Program-made: the position numbers and the translations under genes
Assembly: GCA_963932465.1 (NCBI GenBank)
Contig: OZ010786.1
Span: 596,119,038 to 596,183,037 of the forward strand
Source: Maratus speciosus
Taxonomy: Eukaryota > Arthropoda > Arachnida > Araneae > Salticidae
DNA: 64,000 nucleotides
Direction of reading: 5' to 3'
Notes under the pieces: model-generated
Database searches by the model: none
What the model was told of the DNA's origin: nothing
The model's input: the letters and a program-made list of their open reading frames with translations, nothing else
In this document: piece after piece, positions 10,827 through 21,639 of the stretch
Numbering within the stretch: position 1 is the stretch's first letter
Layout of the letters: every line of letters starts with the position of its first letter

Positions 10827-11570
10827 TTTAAGTGGTCTCAGGACTCTTAAAATTGGAAAGCATGAAACGAAAGACAATTTTCAACATTTAATAACTTAAA
10901 ATGTATATGATTTTAAAGCACAATTTGTATTAAGATGAAAGATATAAGTATGTTCTTTCGTTTCATGAATTTTAAAAATTTCAAGATGCATAATTAGCAT
11001 TTACCGGGGGTCTCCAAATTGTCAGACATTCCGAGAGCAGAAAATTTGTATACCAATTACGCGTAAGATTACAAAATAAATTTTGAAACTAGCATGAAAC
11101 GTTTGGTGCCTACTTACACTTCAGATTGTAGCAATTGCCTTGAACCTAAATAAATTTGTATTTAAAGAATTTTTATATTTTTAGTACAAAGTAGTATTTA
11201 AATAATACACAATTTTGAAAATTTCAACAGTATAATCACCTAAAAAATTATTTTTTGACGAATAAAAACAAAATTTTAGGTTCAGTTTATGAAAACTAAC
11301 ATGAAACATATGTTTTGAAAATTTCATGAAAAAACAGTCAGAAGTTTTTGAGATATCCTGCGCGTTATGTCCAAAAATGTCATTTATAGAAAAATGACTT
11401 CAAAGTTTCGGAAACGCTGCTTCAGCTATCGAGCAGGTATAATTTTTAAAGCCTGGGAATTTCAAGTAAACAACTATATCAACATGCTCAGAAAAGGTAA
11501 GAGTTTACCATCTAAAAAAAATTAAATTTCGGAAATTTTGAAGCTTTAAGAGTCCTGAGGCCCCATAGGT
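10827..11570. mobile_element. Foldback element, copy 2 (about 740 bp)
   Basis: Inverted ends TAAGTGGTCTCAGGACTCTTAA and TTAAGAGTCCTGAGGCC. Interior blocks (ATTTCATGA, GAGATATCCTGCGCG) are also found in the foldback at 2849-3580, so both belong to one diverged family. Arms are more eroded than in copy 1. No coding capacity. Confidence 0.7.
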
Positions 11571-11651
11571 AGTTAAAAAAAATAACAATTTTTCGGTTCA
11601 TTTTATAAGCAGTTTTTTAAATAAATTAAAATATATATATATATTAGTTAT

Positions 11652-12312
11652 TTGCATGCATATGTCACATTTTATGACATTTTTAATAATAATTAGCAAT
11701 TTAAAACTTAAAATTTACAAATAGTATTCAAAATATTTGATCCGAAGGCATACAGATACCGTAAACGAATATAGTTACCAATTTAAATACATTAAATGAA
11801 TAATTTAAAACTTCTTTCTGAATTTATTACACAAATTATCCAGATACCCGCATATCTTCTTTCATGTAGCCAATAAAAAAAAAATATATTATATAATTAT
11901 TCTTATAAATAACGTAGACATAGAAGATTCTATTATCTTATATAAGAAATAAATGTTTAATTATTTTAAATCTAAATACTTTCAGAAAATAACAATTATT
12001 TTGTTAATTGTATACTATTTTTTTAATAAAATTTTAAATAAAATTAAATTTGTATGTGTATGTCACATTTTAATGAAATTTTTAATAATAATTTTCAATT
12101 TTAAACTTTAAATTTACAGGTATTCAAAATATTTGTTTTGATGGAATACACAAACCATAAAGGTATATATTTACCAACTTAAATACTTTTAATGAACAAT
12201 TTAAAACTTCTTTTTGAATTCATGACACAAATTTCCCAGATACCCGCATGTCATCTTTTATGTAACAAACTCAAACATATTATATAATTAATCTTATTAC
12301 TAACATAGACAA
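11652..12312. repeat. Local direct duplication, unit about 395 bp
   Basis: Segment 11652-11930 is repeated at 12047-12312 in the same orientation: TATGTCACATTTTA, TTTTTAATAATAATT, ATTCAAAATATTTG, CAATTTAAAACTTCTTT, CCAGATACCCGCAT and ATATTATATAATTA occur in order in both. Divergence is moderate, implying an old tandem duplication or a satellite remnant. Confidence 0.8.
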
Positions 12313-12726
12313 ATTACAAAGAGTAAAAAGGAACTTCAAATATCATTAAACTAATTCTTTGAAGATATGCAGAGTGGTATTTTCTCTGTTTTAAATACAT
12401 TCTGGGATACATCATATTTAAATACTAAGATACATGCGGGCCGTGACTGTAAAATCAACTAAATTAACAGGGGGTGGGGGGGGGGTAATTTCTAGAAATA
12501 ATTTCGTACCTACCTGCAACATTTACGTTTTTTGAACACTACTCAATTTCAATAGCATTTCTTGCTCTATTTAACCCTTTACCTATTGCATTATGATCTA
12601 CTGCAATTTTTTTCATGTAATTTTCTTTTTCAGTTACTATAATGAAAATTAAAGGAAAAACATAAAATAAATTCTCACCCGTTGGAAATTTAATTCCTTA
12701 GGTAATTAATTAAAGTGGTTCTTTAA

Positions 12727-13264
12727 CCCTTAAATGCGCGATCGTTTATTTTGTTTCGAAAAAATTATATATGATTATTTGAAAGTTTTATTACACAGGA
12801 AAAATAATGAAAAAATCAGAGATACATTTTTCATATAATCAATATAATCTATTTTCATATATAATACATCAATCTTTTCTTCTGTTGCACATCTGCAATA
12901 CAAGGAAAAACTATAGTCGCGTGGCTGTTTTACGCTAAAATATTGCAAATTATTAAATATTTTAATAAACATGTTTCCAAATACCTTATTTTATATAATT
13001 ATTTATTTTATAAAGCTTAAACTTTAACCTTTTTTTCCCATGACAGAATACGCTCTAAAAATTACGTAGTCCAGAGAATCTGACTGTACACCAGAAAGTT
13101 TCAGTGGTTAATTTCACTTGATTTAAATGCGGAAAGTCTGTTATTATTTAAAGCAAATATTGCTATTTTAATTTTCTTTTGTGAATTAGGTATATGCGAA
13201 TAAAAATATCTATTAAATTAAAAACACTGTTGTTTGCATATATGCAAAGCTGCGCACTAAAGGG
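12727..13264. mobile_element. TTAA-class element, 538 bp
   Basis: Left TTAA (12723-12726) precedes CCCTTAAATGCGC. The right end GCGCACTAAAGGG precedes TTCA (13265-13268, one base from TTAA). A perfect palindrome TTTGCATATATGCAAA (13233-13248) lies 16 bp inside the right end, matching the architecture of other TTAA elements here. A second TTAACCCTTT end at 12571 has no identified partner. The interior open frame on the minus strand is not recognisable. Confidence 0.65.
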
Positions 13265-13299
13265 TTCAAGCGATCGACAGTACACTGTGACTAACATAT

Positions 13300-13481
13300 T
13301 GTAACTGATAAACCGCAAGGTATTTCAAATGGCATCAGAATTGTGCTAAAATATTTTCTATTGAATATGTATTTGAAAAATAGGCTTTTTATCTTATTTA
13401 TAAATACTTTGTTTGGCAAATTCTGTTATCAATCATTTATTTCAACACTTTAGCATTGAAATTTCTTTATCCCTGAAAGGG
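13300..13481. mobile_element. TTAA-class MITE, family B (left end unclear)
   Basis: The right end TTTCAACACTTTAGCATTGA then CCCTGAAAGGG and TTAA (13482-13485) matches the element at 61031-61241, as does a GGCATCAGAA block further left. The left terminus is not clear and may have been lost where it meets the preceding element. Confidence 0.65.
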
Positions 13482-13489
13482 TTAAAAAA

Positions 13490-14190
13490 ACTATTTTGTT
13501 TTTAGGTTTCGATCTTGTTAGCAGTTCTCTAGTTATGCGACGTCTATATTCCAGAGACAATATGTTCTCTCGTATCTCCAAATATGCATTTTATGAATTT
13601 GCATATGCTATTTCTAGCATAGCAAAAAAGAGTCGGTGTCACAACTTTTTCGATTTCCTATAAAAATATAATAATGAAATAGAAAAGAAATACTAGGAAA
13701 ATTGTTATTACACTACATTTTAGTAATTACATTTTGAAGCAAATGCAAACGATGGATAGCTACACAGACGAAAAGTAAACAAGAAATTTTTCTCCAACAA
13801 CCAGTGTACTTACGGCACTTATAAGTACCACCGAGTAATTCAACTGTTGAAAAAATACATACACCGTTCACCTAAAATAGCTAGTTAAATAGTATTCTAA
13901 GATCATAATGAACACATAAAAAATCCAACACATATCATTTACTGTGTGTGCAGCAATAAAAAGACGAGCGTGACAATCTGTACAAAATGACGGCACAAAA
14001 CACATTGCCTGTTTCAAAGATAGCCTCCTTCCTCACTAAAATAACAAATCTAGAACTACTGCTGCCATGTATCCAGATAAAGAGGAGTTAGAAGAGTGTT
14101 TTTGCAAAGTACCATTAGAATATTAATATTCACTATGGGATGAAAGTTTAAAGTGAGTGTAACTTATAAATATCGTCAGTAGATAAAGGG
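13490..14190. other. No recognisable feature
   Basis: AT-rich, with no long open frame, terminal repeats or tandem structure. No element boundary could be assigned. Confidence 0.5.
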
Positions 14191-14194
14191 TTAA

Positions 14195-14377
14195 CCCCTT
14201 GAGAGGCGGTGGGATAAAATACATCCCACTTAATTTAAACAAGAAACTTTTAACTAAATTTTATATTTTTTACTTTGGAGGAAAATCGCTGAAAATTTGC
14301 TTTTCCTTATTTAAAAATAATTTTTTTCGATTATACCGGTCAATATTTTGAGACATTTTTTCTTGCCCTTCAAGGGG
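14195..14377. mobile_element. TTAA-class MITE, family A reference copy
   Basis: 183 bp with TTAA at 14191-14194 and 14378-14381, and ends CCCCTTGAGAGGCGG and CCCTTCAAGGGG. A subterminal hairpin with perfect 7-bp arms, GTGGGAT.......ATCCCAC, spans 14209-14229. Homologous to 1776-1977 and to the partial copy at 42195-42369. Confidence 0.9.
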
Positions 14378-14399
14378 TTAAAGAAGTAACGTCCAAGGC

Positions 14400-15405
14400 G
14401 CAGGCATTTCATACACGAATTTATTCGGTTTGCCTCACTTTTTTTGAAAGAAACATTTTTACGTGCACTGTAAGAACTTGTGTAAGAGATATTTACTAAA
14501 AATGTACTTAGCTTAGGCGGCAATTTGCAAACAGTCAACCACAAAAGTGAATAGTAGAATCACATCGATTCAATATGGCAAAAATTACTAATTAAATTTT
14601 ATGTTAAAACAATGTGCAAATGTTCACAGTTATGATTTGACTAATGATATATTTGAACGATATCTACAAAAAAATAATAAACAAGAATAATACTAAAAAC
14701 TAGAAAAGATGAATTCTGCTTTTTCAGAATTTAGTGTCGCCCCCGGCATTTCCGTTACTTCATTTTCTGCTGATGGACTGATGGCTTCTATTATTATGAA
14801 ACAGCAATTATAAATGAAGTGTTAGATGAAGATGAAAGAGCAGCCGTAAAAAGTTACAACTCTGACTTTCTGGTCAGAATGGTGAAAAAAAAAATGCCAT
14901 AATGTTTTTGTTTTTTTTCAGCCCAATCAGAAGAAAATAACTCGGTTAAGCGGGACTCTACTGCAGTATAAAACGTATTTCAATTTTAATACTTAAAGCA
15001 CACGTTTTATTTTATGCAAAATGACGTCATTCGCATCCGCTTAAAAATTCCACATTTACGATCTACTCTTAAACATCTACAGTAAAGCACGCATTGCACA
15101 TCACTATTCTGTTTGCCTCACAAACATTTTTAAGTGCCCTGTAACAACTCATGCAAGAGAAATTTAATAAAAATGTACTTTGAAAATAAAGTGGTGCTAA
15201 TAGAGTATAAAAATAGAATTATGTATATAAAGCTTAGGCGGCAATTTGCACACAGTCGACCCCAAAAATAAATAGCAGAATCACATCGATTCAGGCAAAA
15301 ATTACTAATTCAATTTTATGTTAAAACAATACGTAAATGTTCACAGTTCTAATTTGACTAATAATATCTTTGAACGATATCTAAAAAAGAATAATAAATA
15401 AATAA
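14400..15405. repeat. Direct duplication, about 300 bp copies 710 bp apart
   Basis: 14400-14690 and 15080-15405 share, in order, GTTTGCCTCAC, AAAAATGTACTT, AGCTTAGGCGGCAATTTGCA, AGAATCACATCGATTCA, AAAATTACTAATT, TTTTATGTTAAAACAAT and TTTGAACGATATCTA. The second copy has about 50 extra bases. The stretch before copy 2 (15015-15100) also resembles 25985-26090, so this is probably a dispersed element and not only a local duplication. Confidence 0.8.
14925..14963. mobile_element. Possible pogo/Tigger terminal remnant
   Basis: ACTCGGTTAAGCGGGACTC followed by TACTG reads, in reverse complement, as CAGTAGAGTCCCGCTTAACC, a pogo/Tigger-style end like the one at 43803. No partner end was found upstream; it is likely truncated by the duplication around it. 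Confidence 0.4.
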
Positions 15406-15607
15406 ACAATTAAATGATCATTAACTTTTTGTTACCGTACGTTTCGGTGTATATACTGCGGCCAAAATGAGTCTGTTTCGAGCCAGGGTTATCAATTTGG
15501 GCTTTTTTTTAAATTCAGAAATTCTGAATTAAAAATATTTGCTTTGTGTAATTACAAAATCTCACTCATTAAATAAAGCACATACATTTTTCTGCAATTC
15601 CTGGTAA

Positions 15608-16280
15608 GAAATTGAAATTTCTGACACTTAAAAAAGTCCAAACAAGCAACTCTGTTTCAAACGAAGAACATTTCTTAATAAACGAAATCGAATAAGTACA
15701 TAATACAATTTCTGGTAGGGAAAAAGCTATTATAGCAGTTTCTTTTAAGACGGTTATTATGATAATTTAATTATCTGGATTATACGAATCACAATAAAAA
15801 TTATGTATTTTAAATTAAAATTACAAAATAAATTTTTTGGTTTAAGTTCCTATTCCTACATAATGCGCGCGAGATTATTTCATTTTCTAGTTTTTGTAAA
15901 TTATTTGAATATTAAAATTGAATATTAAATTTTGTAAATTATTTGAAATATAAGAAATCGAAATTTCTGAAATTTAAAAAAGGCCAAACGAGCAACTCTA
16001 TTTCGAACGAGAAATATTTCTTAATAAAGAAAATCGAATAAGTACCAATTACATTTTAACAAATACAATTTCTGGTAGAAAAATGAGCTAATGCAGCAGC
16101 TTCTTTTAAGCCGGAAAGTACGATAATTTAATTAATTGGATCATATGAATCACAGAATATAAAAATCATATATTTTATTTTAAATTACAAAATAAAATTT
16201 GCGCTTTAAATTCTTACCTACATATATTTTTCAATGTACGCGAGCGTGTTTCATTTTCTAGTTTTTGTAAATTATTTGTA
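15608..16280. repeat. Local tandem duplication, unit about 345 bp
   Basis: 15608-15909 and 15953-16280 repeat in the same orientation: GAAATTTCTGA, GAGCAACTCT-like, ATTTCTTAATAAA, AAATCGAATAAGTAC, ACAATTTCTGGTAG, TTCTTTTAAG, GATAATTTAATTA and TTTCATTTTCTAGTTTTTGT. It directly follows another duplicated region (14400-15405). Confidence 0.85.
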
Positions 16281-16284
16281 CAAA

Positions 16285-16891
16285 ATTTCCAGTTTATTCC
16301 TTAAATGTTTTTCTTGCATTTGAAATAATTCTTCTGATAGAGAGAAGCAGAAATAGTAATACAGAAAATGTCGCGTGATTTTCTGCAGAGCCCATATTAT
16401 AGCTACCGCATGCAAAATAATAGGCGATATAATGTTACACGCAAAATCCTAATATGATAAGGATCCCATATGTAAGGATTTATTAAAGGTACTTAAAGGG
16501 GCTTACATAAAAAGTCCATGATCAAACATACAATTCAAAACTTTTTTTAAATTTTAAAAGTGCAAAAGTTGTCATGGGAATATAAGTATAATAATAATAG
16601 ATTATTCAACTTATAATAAACACTTGTTTATGGTAACTAAGTTTTAAAAATTATGAAAACAAAGTAACTATGGAATTATGGTTTCAAGCTAAGATTTTCT
16701 AAACCCTTTAATTGCAGATCAAGACTAGTGATATTTTTTTTATTTCTACTCGCACTACAACTTACAAAATTCTTTTTAAAGATATATATATACTTTTTAA
16801 AGGAAAATTTTCAATAGTTTCGGTGGTTTTAGAGATTTAACTACATCAAATAATTTTTTTAATAGAAAGAAATGAGTAATGTGAAAGTTAA
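16285..16891. other. No recognisable feature
   Basis: AT-rich, with no supported gene or bounded element. Confidence 0.5.
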
Positions 16892-17110
16892 CCCTTATCG
16901 GACGCTACCTTTCATACATGATTCTATTTTTACATACTATTCTAACCACTATATTTTAAAAATAAATTTTTTAGTATATCCGTCTTTCACAGGTTGTTAA
17001 AGTACAAGTGAAATTGTTTCTTTTAAAAAAAATGATACTAATCGAATAAAATTCGCGTAAGAGACGCTGGTCACGAAGTCGTATCCGAAGTGTCATAGGA
17101 CCGATAATGG
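16892..17110. mobile_element. TTAA-class element, eroded
   Basis: Left TTAA (16888-16891) then CCCTTATCGGACGC. Right GGACCGATAATGG then TTAC (17111-17114). The ends pair as CC.TTATCGG. Length about 219 bp. No clear subterminal hairpin was seen here, unlike its relatives. Confidence 0.55.
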
Positions 17111-17477
17111 TTACACAGTACCAAAAGATTTATTCAATCAAGAATGCAAGATAGTTCGTATCAATCTCAACCTTTATTCGGTCTAATTTTCATGCAACAC
17201 TTTTATTTTAAAGAAAAATCCCGTTTAGAATTTTCGTCGAAATTTGCAACAAATGTCTTTTCGGTTGCTATTGTTGTGAAAACCTACGGCGAATTTTCGT
17301 CTTAAAAATACTGGTTTTAAAATAAGGGCCAGTGGAAGCTCTGCAACACTGAGATTTTGTAATCCCATTTGTAATATTTTCTGCCAACATATATCTTCAT
17401 AGCTTGCGCCAATAATTTCGAAAAATCCTATTTCTGTCATGAACCCTCCAGCCGCGGAAAACTCCATTTTCGCGTTG

Positions 17478-17649
17478 CAGTAGGCTACTTTTTTAAAATT
17501 CAGATTGTTTGATTCTCACCACTTTTTTAAAAGCGTATAATTCGGCTTATTCACGCATTATTTAATCTGCAATTAAGTAAAGTGACTATTTCTACTTTTA
17601 AAAAGCATTGAGAATCAAACAATCTTAATTTTTAAAAAGTAACCCACTG
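17478..17649. mobile_element. Palindromic MITE with CAGTGGGTTAC-type ends
   Basis: 172 bp whose halves are reverse complements (CAGATTGTTTGATTCTCACC against ATTGAGAATCAAACAATCTT). Ends CAGTAGGCTAC and GTAACCCACTG resemble the inner ends of hAT-like elements at 31951 and 53091. No 8-bp duplication is visible. Confidence 0.7.
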
Positions 17650-17762
17650 AAAAAGTCTCCCGCGACTGGAGTATTAATGACAGAAATTTTCGATTAAATA
17701 AGGAGAAACATTGCTCTGGATTAGAAGGGTGAAATTTAAAAACAGTTCGAATCCTGTCTTTT

Positions 17763-17997
17763 GCGTTTATGTTACAATCTAAAATAGTTCATAGAGCTGT
17801 ATAAAATTCTATAGTATTCTTTACAAGTTTTATAGAATAGTTTTTCTCTAGAACACTATTTCTATAAAGCTTTGAAAAGTTCTATAGAGTACTTTTTCTA
17901 TAGAAAATGTTTCTGTAGAATTTTTTCGATTGAACGGTTATTCTATAGAATACTATAAAACTTATAGAAGTTCCATAGACTAATAATTCTATAGATT
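17763..17997. repeat. Cluster of TTCTATAGAA-like palindromes
   Basis: About nine occurrences of a TCTATAGA or closely similar core in 235 bp, at irregular spacing (for example ATTCTATAGTATTC, TTTCTATAGAAAA, TATTCTATAGAATAC, AATTCTATAGATTT). They lie on no fixed period and are not bounded by terminal repeats. Function unknown. Confidence 0.7.
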
Positions 17998-17999
17998 TT

Positions 18000-18850
18000 T
18001 TTTTTTCTTTTTCAAATAAAAATATTTTTTGTCTTTTAAAATTTATGGTACTAATTTATTTATGCTTACATATCAAAAAAAAAAAAAAAAAAAAAAAAAA
18101 ATGTAATACATCAATTCAATACAACAGTACGCCATAGATTTATAGTTTTCAATTTAATTCTAATAGATTGTGATTCAATTGTTAATGTAATAATATATCA
18201 GTCGAACTACAAATTTAAATGATAGATAATAAATTTATTTATTTATGATTCAACAATTTGTTGTTTAATTTTATAATTATTTATTAAGTTGCTGTTAAGT
18301 TTATAAAACATTCATCTAATTTAATAAACTTTATTCACTTTAATAGTATTGTTATTTTTATTCAAATATTTTAATCTGAAATATAAAAATATTAAAAGAT
18401 TTATGTTTCAAGTTTCAGAAATAAGAATTTTATATATTTTTAAATATTGTTTAAGACTATATTAAAACAGAGTTATTTTCACCACCCCGTGTCCGATGCT
18501 GTCAGGTTAACGAATTTTAACGAAAATCTGAAATGAATCTTAACGCGATTTACGCTGTGAAGCTCATTTGAAGCTGTAATTAATAGAAACACTACCATTA
18601 ATAAAGTAAAAAAAGTAAATCAATCCACCAATCAATCAGTGTGTATTTTATCTTAAAGGATACTTTTTTCTCGTTAAATCTGGTTTTCTAAGTTACAAAT
18701 GGTTCCGGTTTTCTAATTCACACAGTTTTTGAATAAGCGTAAAAATGAATTATTTTGATTTTTATTCGGGTTTAATGATTGAGAACGCAAATCACGAAAG
18801 AAACGAAGTTGAAATAGTCTAATAAGAGTTTAAAAACTGTCAACGTTTAT
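18000..18850. other. AT-rich stretch with a poly(A) run
   Basis: Contains a 27-bp A run (18075-18101), otherwise unstructured AT-rich sequence. No gene or bounded element. The A run could mark an old retroposed tail, but no retroelement sequence precedes it that I recognise. Confidence 0.5.
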
Positions 18851-18978
18851 ATCTGGATGTACCAGTTCACTTCCGATAGCGTAAGAGAAGCAGCATCAAT
18901 TGCGCTTAGTGCTTGGGAGGGAAACATCCATATTCGAAATGATGAGCCTATCTTATGTTTTGCTGGGGCATTTTCTCT

Positions 18979-19340
18979 CGGGAACTGTTCTGCACGGTAC
19001 TGCACTGGAGTCTCATTTCACTGCACACAGTCTTGCGTTTGGATGTCGCCTAGAGTACTGTTTCGGGGAACTGTCCGGCACGATACTGGTGTCGTTTTTC
19101 TCTACACACTGTCTTGCGTCAGGAGCACTTTCGTAGGGGAACTGTCCGGCACGATACTAGTGACGTTTTTATCTACACCCGGTCTTGCGTCTGGAGCACT
19201 TTCTTAGGGGAACTGTCCGCCACGGTACTGGTGTCGTTTTCCTATGCACACGGTCTTGCGTCTGGAGCTCTTTGTTAGGGGAACTGTCTGGCACGGTACT
19301 GGCGTCGATTTTTTCTGCACTCGGTCTTGCGTCAAGAGCA
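18979..19340. repeat. 71-bp tandem array
   Basis: GGGGAACTGTCCGGCACG recurs at 19065, 19136, 19207 and 19278, exactly 71 bp apart, followed each time by a CACTGGTGTCGTTTTTC-like stretch, GTCTTGCGTC and GGAGCACTTT. A more diverged unit begins near 18979. The array is much GC-richer than its surroundings. Because 71 is not a multiple of three, the two open frames crossing it (18857-19207 and 18900-19136) show shifting translations of the same DNA and are not credible proteins. Confidence 0.9.
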
Positions 19341-19712
19341 CTTTCTCTTAAGTCTGTCTTTTAATGTTCAGAGTCGTTGCTGTGCATACCACCTTCTGCC
19401 ATCAAGTTGTAAAACCTTCGACTTAAGGGTGGAAGTGGTAGCGTGGAACTTCAGTCAAGCGGAAGCCCAAGTAGAATTTAAACCAAACAATTTATTGAAA
19501 TGACATAAAATAAATAAAATTTCTTGGTTAATACTTGTAATAAAACTATATTATTATTTACGGTACTTTACAGCTTACGACAATGTTCATTTAAAAGCAA
19601 AAGTTCTGAGTATAGGATTAGCATCCAATTTTCTAATGGATTCTTTCTCAATATAAATCTAAAATCCTTTCACGTTAGTCTCATATGAAACAGCTGCCTC
19701 TGTTTCTTATAT

Positions 19713-19911
19713 ATGGTCATTTCCACGGGCACTTGTCGTGTAAGTCACATTCTAGATTTTTGACTACCAGTATTTTAGAACGGAAAAATGTGACTTATTT
19801 TATGGGAGATATCTCATTAATTGAAAAAGTCGAAGCAAACTTTTATAAAATAACGGTGGCCAACAAGCATAGTATGTGACTTACACGACAAGTGCTCGTG
19901 GAAATACCCAT
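19713..19911. mobile_element. TIR element, about 199 bp
   Basis: Near-perfect 38-bp inverted ends: TGGTCATTTCCACGGGCACT then TGTCGTGTAAGTCACAT, and its complement ending ...GTGGAAATACCCA. Flanks are AT-rich (TATA on both sides), so a TA-type duplication is possible but not provable. A short interior open frame is not recognisable. Confidence 0.8.
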
Positions 19912-19914
19912 ATA

Positions 19915-20380
19915 CCAATCCGTTGTCAACTCCTCATACCTCGCGGTTTCCACCGGAGAAATCTTATCCTACCTGAATCGGCAGACTGCTTCTATTTCCT
20001 TTGGACCTGCCCGAAATCGCAGCCCCAACTCTGAGGGCAACTCTCTACTTGGGATTCCAAACACATCTCTCCTCTTTTTTTGCTCCCTTCCTCTCTTTGT
20101 TAACTCGCCTTTCTTAAAACAAAGGCTATCTATCGTCCACTCAGAGCCTAGGATGAATGGCATCATTTACAAGCTTCGATATCATAGGCCAAGAGGGACC
20201 CTCTTTTCTAGCGTGAGAAAATTTCACATCTAGTTTCAATTTTAAATCGTTCTGGGAAAATATCGGCAAGCTTGATACTTAAAAGGGATTCCGTAACTCC
20301 TATTCTATTCATGCGTTTCTCCCTTTTAGTCAAAGGGTAAGATTGGTTAAGTTGGATCGATTCTTTTTATCATTTCCTGC
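19915..20380. other. Locally GC-richer unrecognised stretch
   Basis: A 113-codon plus-strand frame (19892-20233) and a 65-codon minus-strand frame overlap here. Composition is less AT-biased than the surroundings, which may reflect relatively recent foreign DNA. Neither translation shows a motif I recognise, and the plus-strand frame starts inside the right arm of the preceding TIR element, which argues against a real gene. Confidence 0.4.
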
Positions 20381-20419
20381 AGAACCTTGAGACTTAGAAA
20401 TATTTTGAGCTGGGATGCT

Positions 20420-20939
20420 TATACAGTAAACCAGCTATCTTTAACTTTGCTGCTGCGTGGAGGGAGATGAAGGTATCCACACTGGCTAACGGCTGTTCAA
20501 AACTACTCAATGACGCAGATCCTGAATACGATTTTACAGGGTTTGAGATTTCGGATTTTAGGAGTACAATAATGGAGGCTGGTGATGATATCTCTGAGAA
20601 AGATATAGAACAGTGGCTCGAGAATGACGAAGCAGATCCAGGCTACCAGATTCTAAATGAGGAGGAGATCACAGAAAGTATTCTGCATGATGATAATGAA
20701 GATGAGGTCGACGACGACAAGAAAGAAGAATTACGTGAATTTCGACGAAATTATTTACAGTACGAGAGCATATGGATGACGTCATTATTTACATAGGAGC
20801 ATCTCCAGATCCCGAAGTGTTTGCATATTATGAACACTTTAGACAATTTCGAGCTCTTATAATAAAAAAACAGCATTCAAGTGGGAAACAACTAAAACTA
20901 GACGCCTTTTTTCAATCCAGCAGTATGGAGCAACCTTAA
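20420..20939 (+). pseudogene. pogo/Tigger (jerky-like) transposase C-terminal fragment
   Basis: Reads as the C-terminal end of a CENP-B/Tigger/jerky-type DDE transposase, normally a nuclear protein that moves TA-flanked elements. The order is IFNFAAAWREMK (about 20433-20475), an acidic segment with DIEQWLENDEADPGYQIL (about 20600-20655) and DDNEDEVDDDKKEE. Then, after a frameshift near 20765, YYEHFRQFRALIIKK and KLDAFF lead to a TAA at 20937-20939. The helix-turn-helix and catalytic domains are missing, so it is a truncated, frameshifted relic. The family assignment is from the C-terminal pattern; an unrelated host gene using the same domain is less likely. Confidence 0.75.
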
Positions 20940-21160
20940 TGTGATGTAAATAACATAAAATGATGCCTGTTGTTTTGGGGCATTGTAATGTTTTTCCATT
21001 TGTTTATTGCTTGTTTATTAATTATTATTTCTGTGTAAAAAGTGTTTCATTCCTATAAAAGTTGCATATGTGTTAATTCGCTTGTATTTCATTACCAATA
21101 TTGTATTATTAAAAGTAATGTATTGTGTTTATATATATATATATATATATAGAGTAGTAT
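20940..21160. other. Relic 3-prime flank and (TA)n
   Basis: Short AT-rich stretch after the Tigger relic; ends in a TA run (about 21131-21150) directly before the next element. TA-rich DNA is a favoured target for this element class. Confidence 0.6.
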
Positions 21161-21163
21161 ATA

Positions 21164-21616
21164 CCGGGTGTCCCAAAAAGGACTGACTGATTTTAAAATT
21201 CAATAACTTGCAAACGGTGACAGATATTTAAAAAATTCTTGCAGGAAGGTTATGCATAAGGTCAAAAGTTTTATTATAGTGATTTTCAATTTTAGTTCGA
21301 ATTACAAACAATAGATGGCGCTGTAAGCAATAGTCGCTAAATTCAGGCTCGATTTTTGGTACTTCGTGGCCCGGATAATACATTTCCATCTCCTTTTTCT
21401 ACATGGAACAAGATAAAGGACCAAAAATCGAGCCTGTATTTAGCGACTATTGCTTACAGCGCCATCTATTGTTTGTAAATCGAACTAAAATTGAAAATCA
21501 CTGTAATAAAACTTTTGACCTTATGCATAACCCTCCTGCAAGAATTTTTTTAATATCTGTCACCGTTTGCAAGTTATTGAATTTTAAAATCAGTCAGTCC
21601 TTTTTGGGACACCCGG
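21164..21616. mobile_element. CCGGGTGTCCC foldback MITE, copy 1 (Tc1/mariner-type)
   Basis: 453 bp between TA dinucleotides (21162-21163, 21617-21618), with ends CCGGGTGTCCCAAAAAGGAC and its exact complement. The two arms are reverse complements over about 210 bp (AACTTGCAAACGGTGACAGA, TAGATGGCGCTGTAAGCAAT). Other copies: 45085-45544, 55294-55736, partial 55796-55944. TA duplication and terminal form suggest mobilisation by a mariner-like transposase; none is encoded here. Confidence 0.85.
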
Positions 21617-21639
21617 TATGTATATACAATATATAGTTA

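Noticed and set aside
11652..16280. CRISPR-like array
   Set aside because: The direct repeats are hundreds of bases long, diverged and not regularly interspaced; the composition and transposon content are eukaryotic.
18857..19207. 116-codon frame with cysteines, resembling a secreted peptide
   Set aside because: It lies on the 71-bp array and changes reading frame from unit to unit, so the peptide is an artefact of the array.
21403..21636. Conserved 70-80 codon frame shared by 21.4, 45.1 and 55.3 kb
   Set aside because: The similarity follows from DNA conservation of the foldback arms; the frame ends inside the terminal inverted repeat and is disrupted in one copy.
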